Shown here: in pieces, positions 50,612-58,917 of the stretch | Layout of the letters: each line of letters starts with the position of its first letter | How positions within the stretch are numbered: the first letter of the stretch is position 1 | Translations under genes and position numbers: made by a program | NCBI GenBank assembly: GCA_017940565.1 | Contig: JAGAYH010000042.1 | Span: 1 to 64,000, forward strand | DNA: 64,000 nt | Source of the DNA: Bacteroidaceae bacterium | GTDB taxonomy: Bacteria > Bacteroidota > Bacteroidia > Bacteroidales > Bacteroidaceae | Direction: 5' to 3' | Notes under the pieces: model-generated | What the model was told of the DNA's origin: nothing | Database searches by the model: none | What the model saw: only the letters and a program-made list of their open reading frames with translations

Positions 50612-51895
50612 TCAGTTTTCTTTTTTGGTTTCGTGATTAACTTTTAGTTTGACAAGGTCAATTTTTGAAGTTGAAGTTTTGAGAATTTTGAATTCGAAGT
50701 TGCCGATTGTGACGGTTTGTCCCGGTTTCGGGAAGTCCTGATAATGGAAAAGAATGAGTCCTCCAATGGTGAGATATTCGTCTGATTCCGGCAGGTTGAG
50801 GCCGAACTGTTCGTTGACCTTTTCTGTTTCCAGGCGTGCTGAGAGCAAGAATTCGTCTTCTTCCAGTTGCCGGGCGGTGTAGGTGACCACGTCGTGTTCG
50901 TCTTCGATATCGCCGAAGATTTCTTCCACCAAATCCTCGAGCGAAATGATGCCGCTGGTTCCGCCGAACTCATCGGCTACGACGGCAATCGATTTCTTCT
51001 GCTGCATAAAGATTTGCATCATTTTCTGTGCGTTCATTGACTCGGGCACTACAGGTATCTGGCGAATACATCCGGTCCAGTTGTTGCGTGCGGCAGGGCG
51101 AAACATGTCGGAGGAATGCACGTAGCCAACAATGTGGTCCAAGTCTTCTTTATAAACGATGATTTTGCTCTTGCCGCTGTTGACAAACATTTGCATCAGT
51201 TCCTTGAGCGAAGCGTCGGTCTCCACGGCTACAATTTCGGTGCGGGGCACGATGCAGTCGCGGACACGGATGTTGGAAAAGCCCAAGGCATTGCGGAATA
51301 TCTTCATGTCGTTCTCGCGGATATCGGGCTCGGCGGTCGACAGGGCGGGGCGCAGCATGGGGTCCATAAGTTGTCGGCTACCTAAGAGAAATGCCAGGGT
51401 TTGGTCATTGAAACGGGAACCGAAAATATATGCCAGAAAACGTGCCACGAGGAGTAGCAAATGGGTGACTGGCCGCGTAATGAGGTCTATAATGTAGAGC
51501 GGGTGAGCCAGCATGTGGAGTGACAGGTCGGGCTGTTGTCCGCAGAGCGTCCTTGGCACAAAAAAACCGACGATGCCCAGTCCGGACAAGATGATTACAG
51601 CCTTGACGAGCCAGTTCAGCCAGGACCATAGGAACGGTTCCCAGCCGGCGGTCAGCTGGAGCGTGGCAAGAGTAATGCCGAAGGCCGCTGCCATTGACAA
51701 CCAACGCAATGAAGCCAGCAAGACGCCCGGGCTCCGATAGAAACTCACGAGCATTTTGTCGGTCAGGCTGCTGTCGTCCGAGTCCATGCCATTGCGGTAT
51801 TTGAATGAATAGCGCAATGCTGTTTCACCTCCTTGGCAAAGCATAAGGATAATCAGGCTTGAGCCCAAAAGCGTCCATGCGACAATTGTAGTCAT
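50612..51895 (-). CDS. CNNM/CorC-family membrane protein (GldE-like)
   Basis: Membrane protein of 427 residues. The CNNM (DUF21) region has about four hydrophobic segments at 1-170, next a CBS pair (about 205-330: RVRDCIVPRTEIVAVETDAS, then ADEFGGTSGIISLEDLVEEI), and a C-terminal CorC_HlyC domain (YLTIGGLILFHYQDFPKPGQ). CBS-containing members act in Mg/Co efflux in some bacteria; in gliding Bacteroidota the equivalent is GldE, whose job is not clear. No other gld genes are present. It follows lptC by 32 bases. Confidence 0.88.
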   Translation of the reverse strand: MTTIVAWTLLGSSLIILMLCQGGETALRYSFKYRNGMDSDDSSLTDKMLVSFYRSPGVLLASLRWLSMAAAFGITLATLQLTAGWEPFLWSWLNWLVKAVIILSGLGIVGFFVPRTLCGQQPDLSLHMLAHPLYIIDLITRPVTHLLLLVARFLAYIFGSRFNDQTLAFLLGSRQLMDPMLRPALSTAEPDIRENDMKIFRNALGFSNIRVRDCIVPRTEIVAVETDASLKELMQMFVNSGKSKIIVYKEDLDHIVGYVHSSDMFRPAARNNWTGCIRQIPVVPESMNAQKMMQIFMQQKKSIAVVADEFGGTSGIISLEDLVEEIFGDIEDEHDVVTYTARQLEEDEFLLSARLETEKVNEQFGLNLPESDEYLTIGGLILFHYQDFPKPGQTVTIGNFEFKILKTSTSKIDLVKLKVNHETKKEN

Positions 51896-51927
51896 TTTTA
51901 TATATAATAAAAGGTATGTCGTACTAT

Positions 51928-52623
51928 CTATTTGAAGTGTCCGCCGGGTGGCAGATTGTTATTGGGCTTTTCCGTCTTGGGGCGGGCTTCCACGGGCGGT
52001 CTTGAGGGTAAGGTTTCAAGTTCGGTGGCGGTTTGGTCGCTTTTGTCGGTGACTTCTTCCTCCGTTTCGTCTGGGATGGGGAAGGAGGCCTTGGCTACGT
52101 TCACTTCATATTGGGTCATCTGCTCGTTTGAGCGGAAACTTACTCCTTCGGCGTTGCGTTGGGGTGAGACAAGGCGGGAATATTTGTTTGAGTAGAACTC
52201 ATGGCGGTCCATGTTCCAGTAGAGCAGTTCGGAACGGAAGATGGTGCCGTCGGCATTCCATACGCATACCCTTCCGCGCAGTTCCCACAGGTTTTGGTCA
52301 TACCATACGGCGGTGTCGGCCGTGATGTACATCTCCACATGAAACTTTTCGTCAAATTTTTCCAGCAGCAACCCTTGCGGGAAGGTTTGTCGCGAGGGCG
52401 TGGTTTTGTCATATACATTCCATTCTTCGGCCACGATGCGGTAGCGTATGACACCGGAGTCTGAGATGAGTTTGCTCACGCCGTGGGTGACCATGAGCGG
52501 TACGGAGTCGCGCAGGTTGACGGCAGGGGCCACGGGGGGCTTTTCCGACTGGCAGGAGCCGAACAGTGCATAGGCTATGGCTATCAGCAGGAAGTAAGGG
52601 AGGACGTATCTGTGTTTGCTCAC
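51928..52623 (-). CDS. lptC: LPS export protein LptC (lipoprotein form)
   Basis: Periplasmic bridge protein of the LPS transport system, 231 residues. N-terminal hydrophobic segment ending in a lipobox-like ALFGSC with Cys24. The body shows the LptC beta-jellyroll pattern (LISDSGVIRYRIVAEEWNVY, then LEKFDEKFHVEMYITADTAV, then NLWELRGRVCVWNADGTIFR and FRSNEQMTQYEV). The C-terminal ~45 residues are Pro- and Glu-rich and disordered, ending PPGGHFK. It lies in the coaX-OMP-lptC-corC order common in Bacteroidota. Confidence 0.88.
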   Translation of the reverse strand: MSKHRYVLPYFLLIAIAYALFGSCQSEKPPVAPAVNLRDSVPLMVTHGVSKLISDSGVIRYRIVAEEWNVYDKTTPSRQTFPQGLLLEKFDEKFHVEMYITADTAVWYDQNLWELRGRVCVWNADGTIFRSELLYWNMDRHEFYSNKYSRLVSPQRNAEGVSFRSNEQMTQYEVNVAKASFPIPDETEEEVTDKSDQTATELETLPSRPPVEARPKTEKPNNNLPPGGHFK

Positions 52624-52655
52624 TGTGTCACCTGGCTTTATATGCCTGAAGGGTC

Positions 52656-53972
52656 TTATTCAAACTTCCACTTGTTGAACCATCTGGCGTTGAACATCAG
52701 TCCAAGTCTCAGGCTGAAGTATTGCTCGCGGATGGAGTGGCTCACCGATGGTTCTACGCGTTGGTATTCCAGAGCGATGTTCACCATGGAGCGGTTGCTG
52801 TACTTGTTGATGATGGGCAAGCCAATTCCCACCGAGGCCGTGTATGTTTTGGGACCGTCGTGACCGTCAACGCGGCAGTAAGGTGTGGCATAGCTCACGC
52901 CGGCGCGATAGCTGATGTGGTCTTTGAAGCGGATACCGGTGGGGTTGGGCACGTATTGTCCGCCCAGAGCTATCTTTTGCCGGTTTTGGAAGGCGTTTTT
53001 GGTAATCTGGTAGGTCTGCGTACCGTTGTTGTCGGTCACCAGTTGGGGCGAGCGGCAGTCTTTCCAGAGTTGGCAGGTGTAGTCGAGGGCGACCGTCCAC
53101 CGGTCGTCGTGGTTCACGGCTATGCCGGCTCCGAAGGTCGAAGGCAGTTCGTGGGCATCGTCCAGGCGCAGGGTGTCGGCACCTGTCGTGGTACCGCTGT
53201 TGAGCTTTTGATTGATGAAGCGTGCCTGCTGGTCAATCTTGTGTCCCAGTCCGGCCGTAAGTCCGAGCGTGGCCGTCGTTTTCTTGCTGAGGCGCTGGGT
53301 GTACTGTACGCCGAAATCCAGGGTGTACGTGTTGATTTCGCCGTTGTAGTTGCGCCGCAGTGACTGTATGGTTGTCTCGCTGAAGGCCACGGTGCTGGAG
53401 TGGCTGTAGTCGCCCCACAGGTAGCCCACATTGGCACCGATGCTGAAGTTCTTCAGCGGTTCCCATCCCAAACCGCCATAAACGTGGCGCAGGCCGCCTT
53501 CGCCCAGATAGGTGTAGGTGGCCGTCCTCTCGCCGTAACCGTCGATGTCGGTCATCTTGGCGCTTGAGGCAAAGTTGTATCCGATGTATGAAAATGGCCT
53601 GAAGCCGATGGCGATGCCCACGTGCTTGAACAGCCGGAAGGCGGCGTCCACGTGGTCGAGGCGCGAGTTCTGCGGATTCACGCTTGTGCCGTTGTAGGTC
53701 ATGTGGGCCGTGCTCAGTGTGGCGCCGATGTCGAAGAGGAAAGTCAGCGAGTCAATGGCCGAGTAGGCGGCCGGGTTCATGCGGTTGATGATGCCGGGGC
53801 TACGCATGCCCAGGCTCACGCCGCCCATGCCGATGTTGAAACTTTGTGATTCGTCGGCCAGTGTGCCCCAGCCGTAGCGTGAGTAGGGCGAGTTGTTGCC
53901 GCTGGTTTGGGCCCACAGGGTGCTGCAGCACACCAGTGCGGCCAGAGTCAGAATGACGTTATTCTTTTTCAT
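52656..53972 (-). CDS. Outer-membrane beta-barrel protein of unknown role
   Basis: A 438-residue exported protein (signal peptide about 1-21, ending LWAQ). Alternating strand patterns such as SFNIGMGGVSLGMRSPGI, FRLFKHVGIAIGFRPFSYIG and YSNRSMVNIALEYQRVEP, ending in an aromatic-rich C-terminal strand (YFSLRLGLMFNARWFNKWKF), indicate an outer-membrane barrel of the OmpP1/FadL-like or PorV-like type; the exact family is unassigned. It overlaps coaX by 14 bases and precedes lptC, so it may be linked to envelope assembly. Confidence 0.8.
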   Translation of the reverse strand: MKKNNVILTLAALVCCSTLWAQTSGNNSPYSRYGWGTLADESQSFNIGMGGVSLGMRSPGIINRMNPAAYSAIDSLTFLFDIGATLSTAHMTYNGTSVNPQNSRLDHVDAAFRLFKHVGIAIGFRPFSYIGYNFASSAKMTDIDGYGERTATYTYLGEGGLRHVYGGLGWEPLKNFSIGANVGYLWGDYSHSSTVAFSETTIQSLRRNYNGEINTYTLDFGVQYTQRLSKKTTATLGLTAGLGHKIDQQARFINQKLNSGTTTGADTLRLDDAHELPSTFGAGIAVNHDDRWTVALDYTCQLWKDCRSPQLVTDNNGTQTYQITKNAFQNRQKIALGGQYVPNPTGIRFKDHISYRAGVSYATPYCRVDGHDGPKTYTASVGIGLPIINKYSNRSMVNIALEYQRVEPSVSHSIREQYFSLRLGLMFNARWFNKWKFE

Positions 53973-54711
53973 GTTTCTGTAGTTGCTCGTTATAGTTGAG
54001 AATGGCGTTCAGTCCGCGGGCCACCAGCCATTCGTCGTATCCGCCGGTGCCGGCTTCGCTGCTCAGGACGGCTATTTTTGGCCCGTCGCCGCCGGTTATC
54101 AGCACTTCCAGCTCCGGGTAGGCCTGTCGCAGTCTTAGTATGTAGCCGTCCACCTCGCAGGCGATGCCTTGCAGTGCGCCCGAGCGGATGGCCGTCTGGG
54201 TGTCGTAGCCTGTCAGGGGCGTTTCTCCTTCGGCGCCCACCAGGGGCAGTTTGCCTGTGTAGTGGTGCATGGCCGCCAGGCGCATGTGCAGTCCCGGGGC
54301 TATGTTGCCGCCGTGGTAGAGCCCTGTGGCGTCAATCAGGTCGTAGGTGATGCACGTGCCGGCGTCGACGACCAGCAGGTCCTTGCCCGGTTTCAGGCTT
54401 GCGGCCCCCACCACGGCGGCCAGGCGGTCGCTGCCCAGTGTCTGCGGGGTGCGGTAGCCGTTGCGTATGGGCACCGGTGTGGCGTGTGTCAGTTCTGTCA
54501 GCGGACAGGGCAACAGGGCCAGCCGCCGGCGCATGTCACTGTTCAAGGGCACCACACTGGAGAGTATGGCGCGCTGCGGCCGTGTCCTTACGGCCAGTTG
54601 TACCAGGCCGTCCAGCGTGCGGTTGTCGGCCAACTGGTGCTCTGCCACGTCGTTGCCGTCGAAGGCCACGCACTTGGCTACGGTGTTGCCGATATCGATA
54701 ATCAGATTCAT
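53959..54711 (-). CDS. coaX: Type III pantothenate kinase
   Basis: First enzyme of coenzyme A synthesis. The 250-residue protein has the N-terminal P-loop-like MNLIIDIGNTVAKCVAFDG (Asp6 in DIGNT), the ASKHA-fold motif VVDAGTCITYDLID with the catalytic Asp, NGYRTPQTLGSDRLAAVVGA and the C-terminal VLITGGDGPKIAVL. The start MNLIID at 54711 is preferred because it opens directly with the first strand; the longer frame adds seven untypical residues and would begin before the expected transcript start. First gene of the coaX-OMP-lptC-corC operon. Confidence 0.95.
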   Translation of the reverse strand: MNLIIDIGNTVAKCVAFDGNDVAEHQLADNRTLDGLVQLAVRTRPQRAILSSVVPLNSDMRRRLALLPCPLTELTHATPVPIRNGYRTPQTLGSDRLAAVVGAASLKPGKDLLVVDAGTCITYDLIDATGLYHGGNIAPGLHMRLAAMHHYTGKLPLVGAEGETPLTGYDTQTAIRSGALQGIACEVDGYILRLRQAYPELEVLITGGDGPKIAVLSSEAGTGGYDEWLVARGLNAILNYNEQLQKHEKE

Positions 54712-54729
54712 ACGCGCACAATTCGCGTA

Positions 54730-54737
54730 CAAATTTA
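54730..54737 (-). promoter_or_regulatory. Promoter -7 element of the coaX operon
   Basis: The complement is TAAATTTG, fitting TAnnTTTG; start near 54723, ~12 bases before the ATG at 54711. Confidence 0.5.
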
Positions 54738-54853
54738 CATAAAAGTTACTGGATAGCCGCGTATTTGCAATATTTTAACCTCCCCTTGCTTGCTTTCTTT
54801 GAAAAAGTTGATATTTTGGCAGTACCCTTTGCATAAAGACAGCTCACATCGCT

Positions 54854-54949
54854 ATGGAACGGTCATTCTGCTAGCCTGAAGGTGTGACCGATGAAGCCGT
54901 GCAGGAGGTGCAGCGCTTTTTCAATCTGTCAAAGAAACGTCCCTGCTAA
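54854..54949 (+). pseudogene. Possible gene remnant with an in-frame stop
   Basis: An ATG at 54854 opens MERSFC, a TAG, then PEGVTDEAVQEVQRFFNLSK and KRPC before a TAA. The 25 codons after the TAG look protein-like, but no family is recognised. Apart from this and a hairpin at about 54956-54981 (CCAGCCG against CGGCTGG), the gap 54738-55152 holds nothing that I can name. It may be the worn 3' end of a lost gene or chance. Confidence 0.3.
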
Positions 54950-55152
54950 AATGGCCAGCCGGCTCGTGAGAGTCGGCTGGGTCACTGAATCTAAAAATAG
55001 ACTTTCGTCTATGGGTGTATAACATCTATTCCAACTTGAAGGTGACCGTACGAATATCTGGATATTCACGTACTTACTGTTGGGTTGGATTGTTTTTCGA
55101 TGGTTTTTACTGAAGACGGAATGGTGACTTTTAGGTGAACGTAATCTCGGTT

Positions 55153-55848
55153 TTATTCTCTGAAAGTTTCCCACGGCCAGCGGGCAATATTTTTTTCTGT
55201 GTCCAGCCGGTTGGTGGGGTGCAACATGTCAAAATAGTGGAAATGGCCAGGTGTATTCATGCTGAGCTTATTGAATCCAATAAGCATACTGTCGGTGAAT
55301 TCACCTTCGAACAGAAAAATTCGGTCATTGACTTTTTCGGAGTTTTTGTTATTGAGAATAATCTTGAAAATGAAACATACAATTTCAGAGTAAACATGCA
55401 TGTTGGGTTGCTTTTTTTGAAGTTGCTTGGTCTTCTGTTCGTCAATCTTGCCTAAATAAATGATGTTGTAACCCGAGTTGGGGTCGTTAAATTCTTGGCT
55501 ACTGCCTTTCTTGCTGTAAATGACATTGTATACCTTCTTGCCCCGTTTGGTGAGAGAATTGAGCGTCTTACAGTCGTTTATCATCTGGTTCCGCAGCGTG
55601 GAGGATTCATTATAGGTGTGTCCCCAATTTTCTATGATAGTAAGAGTACGAAGTCCCTTGACAAACTCTGTGGGATATTTGCTTTCGAGTTCGCTCTTCA
55701 TTCCGGCTATCATGGATTCGGGCAGATAGGTGCAACTACACATGTTATACGGACTATTGTCTGTTTTGTACTTGTTGATGAAGCTTTCTTGCGCAATTGT
55801 GGCCATGCTGAGAAAGAGTAGCAAAACTGTAGAGATAGCGTGTTTCAT
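55153..55848 (-). CDS. Hypothetical exported protein of the ECF sigma operon (possible DUF4252-like)
   Basis: A 231-residue protein with a signal peptide from MKHAISTVLLLFLSMATIAQ; the start at 55848 is chosen because a longer frame buries this signal. The mature part is mixed alpha/beta (PESMIAGMKSELESKYPTEF, then VKGLRTLTIIENWG, then RDRI-type strands). It ends the leftward sigma, anti-sigma, thioredoxin unit. Bacteroidota ECF operons often end with DUF4252 proteins and the layout fits, but the family assignment is uncertain. Confidence 0.65.
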   Translation of the reverse strand: MKHAISTVLLLFLSMATIAQESFINKYKTDNSPYNMCSCTYLPESMIAGMKSELESKYPTEFVKGLRTLTIIENWGHTYNESSTLRNQMINDCKTLNSLTKRGKKVYNVIYSKKGSSQEFNDPNSGYNIIYLGKIDEQKTKQLQKKQPNMHVYSEIVCFIFKIILNNKNSEKVNDRIFLFEGEFTDSMLIGFNKLSMNTPGHFHYFDMLHPTNRLDTEKNIARWPWETFRE

Positions 55849-55894
55849 ACCGTTGTGATGATGTATTTGTTTATATAGGATTAGCGCATAGTGT

Positions 55895-56974
55895 TTATGA
55901 TTCTTTACTGAAAAGTTCATCCAGTTTATCATAGAAGGAGGGGTCTTCACCTTCAACCGACATGACGATTTTTCCTTCGGGGTCGAGGATGATTTTAGTG
56001 GGGTAAGCCTTGATGCCGAATAGGCGCTTTACATTCGAGTCGTTGGTGCAATAAACGTTTAACCATGGCAGTTGGTAGTCCTTAACAGCTTGCTTCCATT
56101 TGTCTTCAGTTTCATTGCAGTCAATACCCAATATCTCAAATTTGCCTGCATACTTCTTGTAGTATTCTTTCATTTTAGGTACACCTTTCATGCACCAAAC
56201 ACACCAGGAGCCCCAAAAATCCAACACGACATATTTGCCGCGGAGTGAAAATAGTGAGAGTTGACGACCATTGATGTCGTTCAGGGTGAAGTCGGGGACT
56301 TCGCGACCGCCGGCCTGCAAGGTTTGTTGCAGCTGTTTGTCCTTTATGCGGCTACGCAAGCGTGTCAACTGGTCGTCGTACCACTCCTTCATACGCCCCT
56401 TACGAACTTTATCCGAAATGATAGCGATAGCCTCTTCTATGCGATCAGGCGCAATTTCCTCCATCCTCCTAAGAAGAAAGTATGCGGCTTCGTTGTCGGG
56501 ATTCTTTTTCATGAAATTCAGGATGAGCGATTCTTCGTTATTGTCATCCTCTATTGTTTGCAGCAAGCGGTTTACAGCGCCCCATTCTTTGTAGAATTTC
56601 GTGCCGCCGATTTCAACGTCGGAACGGACATCGCCCTTGATCGTCATCACTTCACCTGGAACTACCAGATAAGATTCAATGGGATTATTGCCGTTAGTCA
56701 GATATATCCAAGGTTCAGTAGATGTGTATTTCTTGGCGGGAAGGGTATATACAAATTTGTCGTTCACTACGTGCACGGTGTCTGCCTCACCTGCTTTCGG
56801 ATATGGGCTTTTGCTGATGTAGAGAGTCTTGGGCAGATGCTTCAGGTTGGCTTTCAGTGTAAATATTACTTCCTGTTCGCGTGTTGTCTTTGAACTGTGG
56901 GCAAAAACAGGAAGTGCAATGAGGAGTAAGGCGAGTTGCCATTTCTTAAAGGGGTATAGTAAGAACTTTTCCAT
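55895..56974 (-). CDS. TlpA/ResA-like thiol-disulfide protein with DUF4369-like domain
   Basis: A 359-residue exported protein. The start at 56974 (MEKFLLYPFKKW) is followed by a signal/hydrophobic segment about 12-27. The N-terminal domain (about 30-135) resembles the DUF4369 beta domain common in Bacteroidota thioredoxins; a helical linker (about 135-220) follows. The thioredoxin fold (about 225-359) has the redox site in FWGSWCVWCMKG (Cys-Val-Trp-Cys) and the cis-Pro loop in IKAYPTKIILDPEGK. It probably acts as a periplasmic thiol oxidoreductase. Cotranscribed with the anti-sigma gene 37 bases upstream. Confidence 0.88.
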   Translation of the reverse strand: MEKFLLYPFKKWQLALLLIALPVFAHSSKTTREQEVIFTLKANLKHLPKTLYISKSPYPKAGEADTVHVVNDKFVYTLPAKKYTSTEPWIYLTNGNNPIESYLVVPGEVMTIKGDVRSDVEIGGTKFYKEWGAVNRLLQTIEDDNNEESLILNFMKKNPDNEAAYFLLRRMEEIAPDRIEEAIAIISDKVRKGRMKEWYDDQLTRLRSRIKDKQLQQTLQAGGREVPDFTLNDINGRQLSLFSLRGKYVVLDFWGSWCVWCMKGVPKMKEYYKKYAGKFEILGIDCNETEDKWKQAVKDYQLPWLNVYCTNDSNVKRLFGIKAYPTKIILDPEGKIVMSVEGEDPSFYDKLDELFSKES

Positions 56975-57011
56975 GAGGGTAGTTTTTTTGTAGGTTAAAT
57001 AATTATGATTG

Positions 57012-57413
57012 TTATAATAAGGAAGCATCGTCCGGACTCATCAGGGAGTTGATTGCTTGTTCAGTTTGTTGCTGACTGTCAGAAATGTTCGAGAAAAAAA
57101 AGGACAGAGTGGCATCGACCTTGTTGAAAAGTTCGGCTTCACTGACCTTGGCCATGTTTTGCGGTTCGGAAGCGTCGGGGTAGGCGAGTCGCTGAGCCAA
57201 GTGGAAACTGAAGGCAATCACAAGCAACACGCTGGCAGCGACAAACCAATGGGAATATCGCCTGATGAACGACGGAGAGCGACGCTGCTCGGCGGCAATT
57301 TTCTTGTCCAACTTGGCAAATACCAGGTCGTCAAGGTTTTCTGGAACCTCCACTTGCGGAATATCGTGCAACTGTTCAAGGATGAACGGGCGGTTGGATT
57401 GATTTGTATTCAT
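57012..57413 (-). CDS. Putative anti-sigma factor
   Basis: A 133-residue membrane protein. A cytoplasmic N-terminus (about 1-50, including PQVEVPENLDDLVFAKLDKK) is followed by one transmembrane helix (about 53-72, HWFVAASVLLVIAFSFHLAQ) and an extracytoplasmic C-terminus with a Ser- and Gln-rich end. This layout and the 4-base overlap (ATGA) with the sigma gene mark it as the regulator of that sigma factor. No zinc-binding anti-sigma motif (HxxxCxxC) is seen, so it is not a ZAS-type protein. Confidence 0.78.
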   Translation of the reverse strand: MNTNQSNRPFILEQLHDIPQVEVPENLDDLVFAKLDKKIAAEQRRSPSFIRRYSHWFVAASVLLVIAFSFHLAQRLAYPDASEPQNMAKVSEAELFNKVDATLSFFFSNISDSQQQTEQAINSLMSPDDASLL

Positions 57414-57895
57414 TTTAGTATGATTTTTCTGAAGTTTCTTAATGTACGTGAAAGAATCTGTCTGACGTTGGCGTGACTCATTCCCATTGCTGTGGCGATG
57501 TCGGCAGTAGAAAGGCCGGCGCGGTAGCGCAGGCGCATCACCGAGCGGGTGGGCTCTTCGAGTTTGTCAATCAGTTGCTGTGCCGATAGCAGTTGACGTT
57601 CACTGAAGGTCTTCTCCGGTTCGTCGGCGAGGTCGGGCGTTTCAGTGTCGGGCATAATAAAATGGTGTGTCTGACGCTGGCGGAGGCGGCTGATGCACAG
57701 ATGCCGGAGGCTCGTTGCAGAAAAAGCACTCAGACTGACCACGGCATGGAGCTGGTCGCGCTTTTGCCAGAGGTGCAACATGAGGTCTTGAACAGCATCG
57801 AGCGCATCGTCGCGGTTGCCCATGATGTGGAAAGCTAATTGGTAGAGCTCTCCACTCAGTGGTCCGATGGCTTGTTTAAACTGGTCAGCATCCAT
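57410..57895 (-). CDS. ECF RNA polymerase sigma factor
   Basis: Alternative sigma factor of 161 residues. Region 2 (about 10-75): YQLAFHIMGNRDDALDAVQD, then LMLHLWQKRDQL. Region 4 (about 105-160): LEEPTRSVMRLRYRAGLSTA, then DIATAMGMSHANVRQILSRT, the recognition helix. The start MDADQF at 57895 fits region 2; the longer frame includes non-typical residues across the promoter area. Upstream, GCGTCATAAAGA on the minus strand resembles sequences ahead of other Bacteroidota ECF genes, perhaps the self-recognised promoter. Confidence 0.92.
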   Translation of the reverse strand: MDADQFKQAIGPLSGELYQLAFHIMGNRDDALDAVQDLMLHLWQKRDQLHAVVSLSAFSATSLRHLCISRLRQRQTHHFIMPDTETPDLADEPEKTFSERQLLSAQQLIDKLEEPTRSVMRLRYRAGLSTADIATAMGMSHANVRQILSRTLRNFRKIILK

Positions 57896-58084
57896 GTTGA
57901 TAAGCTGGTCTGTCGTGGCTTTGTTTTGGGGGCTGCATTCATCTTTATGACGCAGGACGGTTACTTTTGTGACAAAAAGAAGCAAAAAAATTTCAGCCTT
58001 CGAATATGGCAGAATGGCGCATTCAAGAGTAACTATGGGCAGTAGAAACAAAAAACTAACGGTTCTTTGAATAATTCAAGCAGT

Positions 58085-58591
58085 TTATGGTACGATATCC
58101 ATATTTTTTTGCGCGAATTGCTCCAACAGTCCTTCGCAGGCATCTTCGAGCAGGGCGATGACGCGTTCGAAACCGGCGTCGCCGCCGTAGTAAGGGTCGG
58201 GGATGTCGTGTGCCTGCGGATGGTGGCGCAGGAAGCGGGCCAAGGGCACCACTTTGGCACGCTCCTCGTCGGTCAGAGCCTGCCCGGTAATCTCCACGAA
58301 ATTGGCATCGTCCATGGTCAGTATCAGGTCGAAGCGGTCGAAGTCGGCCGAGGCGTGAAATTGTCGTGCGCGGTGGTCGAATGTATAGCCGTGGCGGCGT
58401 CCGTGCTCCCGCATGCGGCGGTCGGGCAGGTCGCCCACATGCCAGCTGCCGATGCCGGCCGAGTCGATCAGGAAGCGGTGGCCCACGCCCCGCACCTCCG
58501 CCAGGTGCTCCATGATGCCCTGTGCCGCCGGCGAGCGGCAGATGTTGCCCAGGCAGATGAAGAGCAACTTGATTTTTCCGTCGTTTGCCAT
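58085..58591 (-). CDS. Low-molecular-weight protein-tyrosine phosphatase
   Basis: Cytosolic phosphatase of 168 residues with the signature CLGNICRSP: nucleophile Cys13 and Arg19 in the C-x5-R loop, plus the general acid Asp in DIPDPYYGG. The start MANDGKIK at 58591 is chosen because it leads directly into beta-1, ~15 bases after the predicted transcript start. Such enzymes (Wzb-like) oppose tyrosine kinases of capsule control, but the window's Wzz lacks the kinase domain, so the partner is not visible here. It is a stand-alone gene. Confidence 0.92.
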   Translation of the reverse strand: MANDGKIKLLFICLGNICRSPAAQGIMEHLAEVRGVGHRFLIDSAGIGSWHVGDLPDRRMREHGRRHGYTFDHRARQFHASADFDRFDLILTMDDANFVEITGQALTDEERAKVVPLARFLRHHPQAHDIPDPYYGGDAGFERVIALLEDACEGLLEQFAQKNMDIVP

Positions 58592-58612
58592 ATATTTTTC
58601 CTTTATTTGTGG

Positions 58613-58620
58613 CAAAGTTA
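58613..58620 (-). promoter_or_regulatory. Promoter -7 element of the tyrosine phosphatase gene
   Basis: The complement is TAACTTTG; start near 58606. Preceded on the minus strand by ATTCTTCG, similar to the CTTATTCG found before other promoters in the window. Confidence 0.55.
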
Positions 58621-58725
58621 CGAAGAATTGTCCAGAGTTCAGAAAAACATGCTTCATAATTAAGTCAGCGCGACTTGTTTCCCGGCGTGGCCGTTTCCAT
58701 GTGACGAAAGCGGCGTTGGTCCGGT

Positions 58726-58788
58726 CTAAATCCGTTTTCGTTTTGCCTAAATCCGTTTTCGTTTTGCCTAAATCCGTTTTCGTTGTCT
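58726..58788. repeat. Intergenic 21-bp tandem repeat, T1
   Basis: Three units at 58726-58746, 58747-58767 and 58768-58788; the first two are identical (CTAAATCCGTTTTCGTTTTG plus C) and the third differs only at its end. This is the most regular array and the best reference for the family. It lies between the divergent phosphatase and DUF4105 genes. Confidence 0.85.
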
Positions 58789-58900
58789 TTTTGCAGATTT
58801 TCCGGTTTTTCTGGAAGTGTTTGAAACGCTCCTGAGGGGTTTACGGAATAGCGAAGGAAATAAATCGGCCGTTTTATTTTCTCATGTCTTCGCTTATTCG

Positions 58901-58908
58901 TACCTTTG
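58901..58908 (+). promoter_or_regulatory. Promoter -7 element of the DUF4105-phosphatase-like-secA unit
   Basis: TACCTTTG within CGCTTATTCGTACCTTTG; start near 58915, so the ATG at 58918 would be nearly leaderless. The same extended form (CTTATTCGTA then CTTTG) occurs before wza and lysS. Confidence 0.6.
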
Positions 58909-58917
58909 TTCCCTAAT

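Noticed and set aside
58726..58788. CRISPR array suspected from regular 21-bp units
   Set aside because: The units are contiguous with no spacers, and only two or three are present per site.
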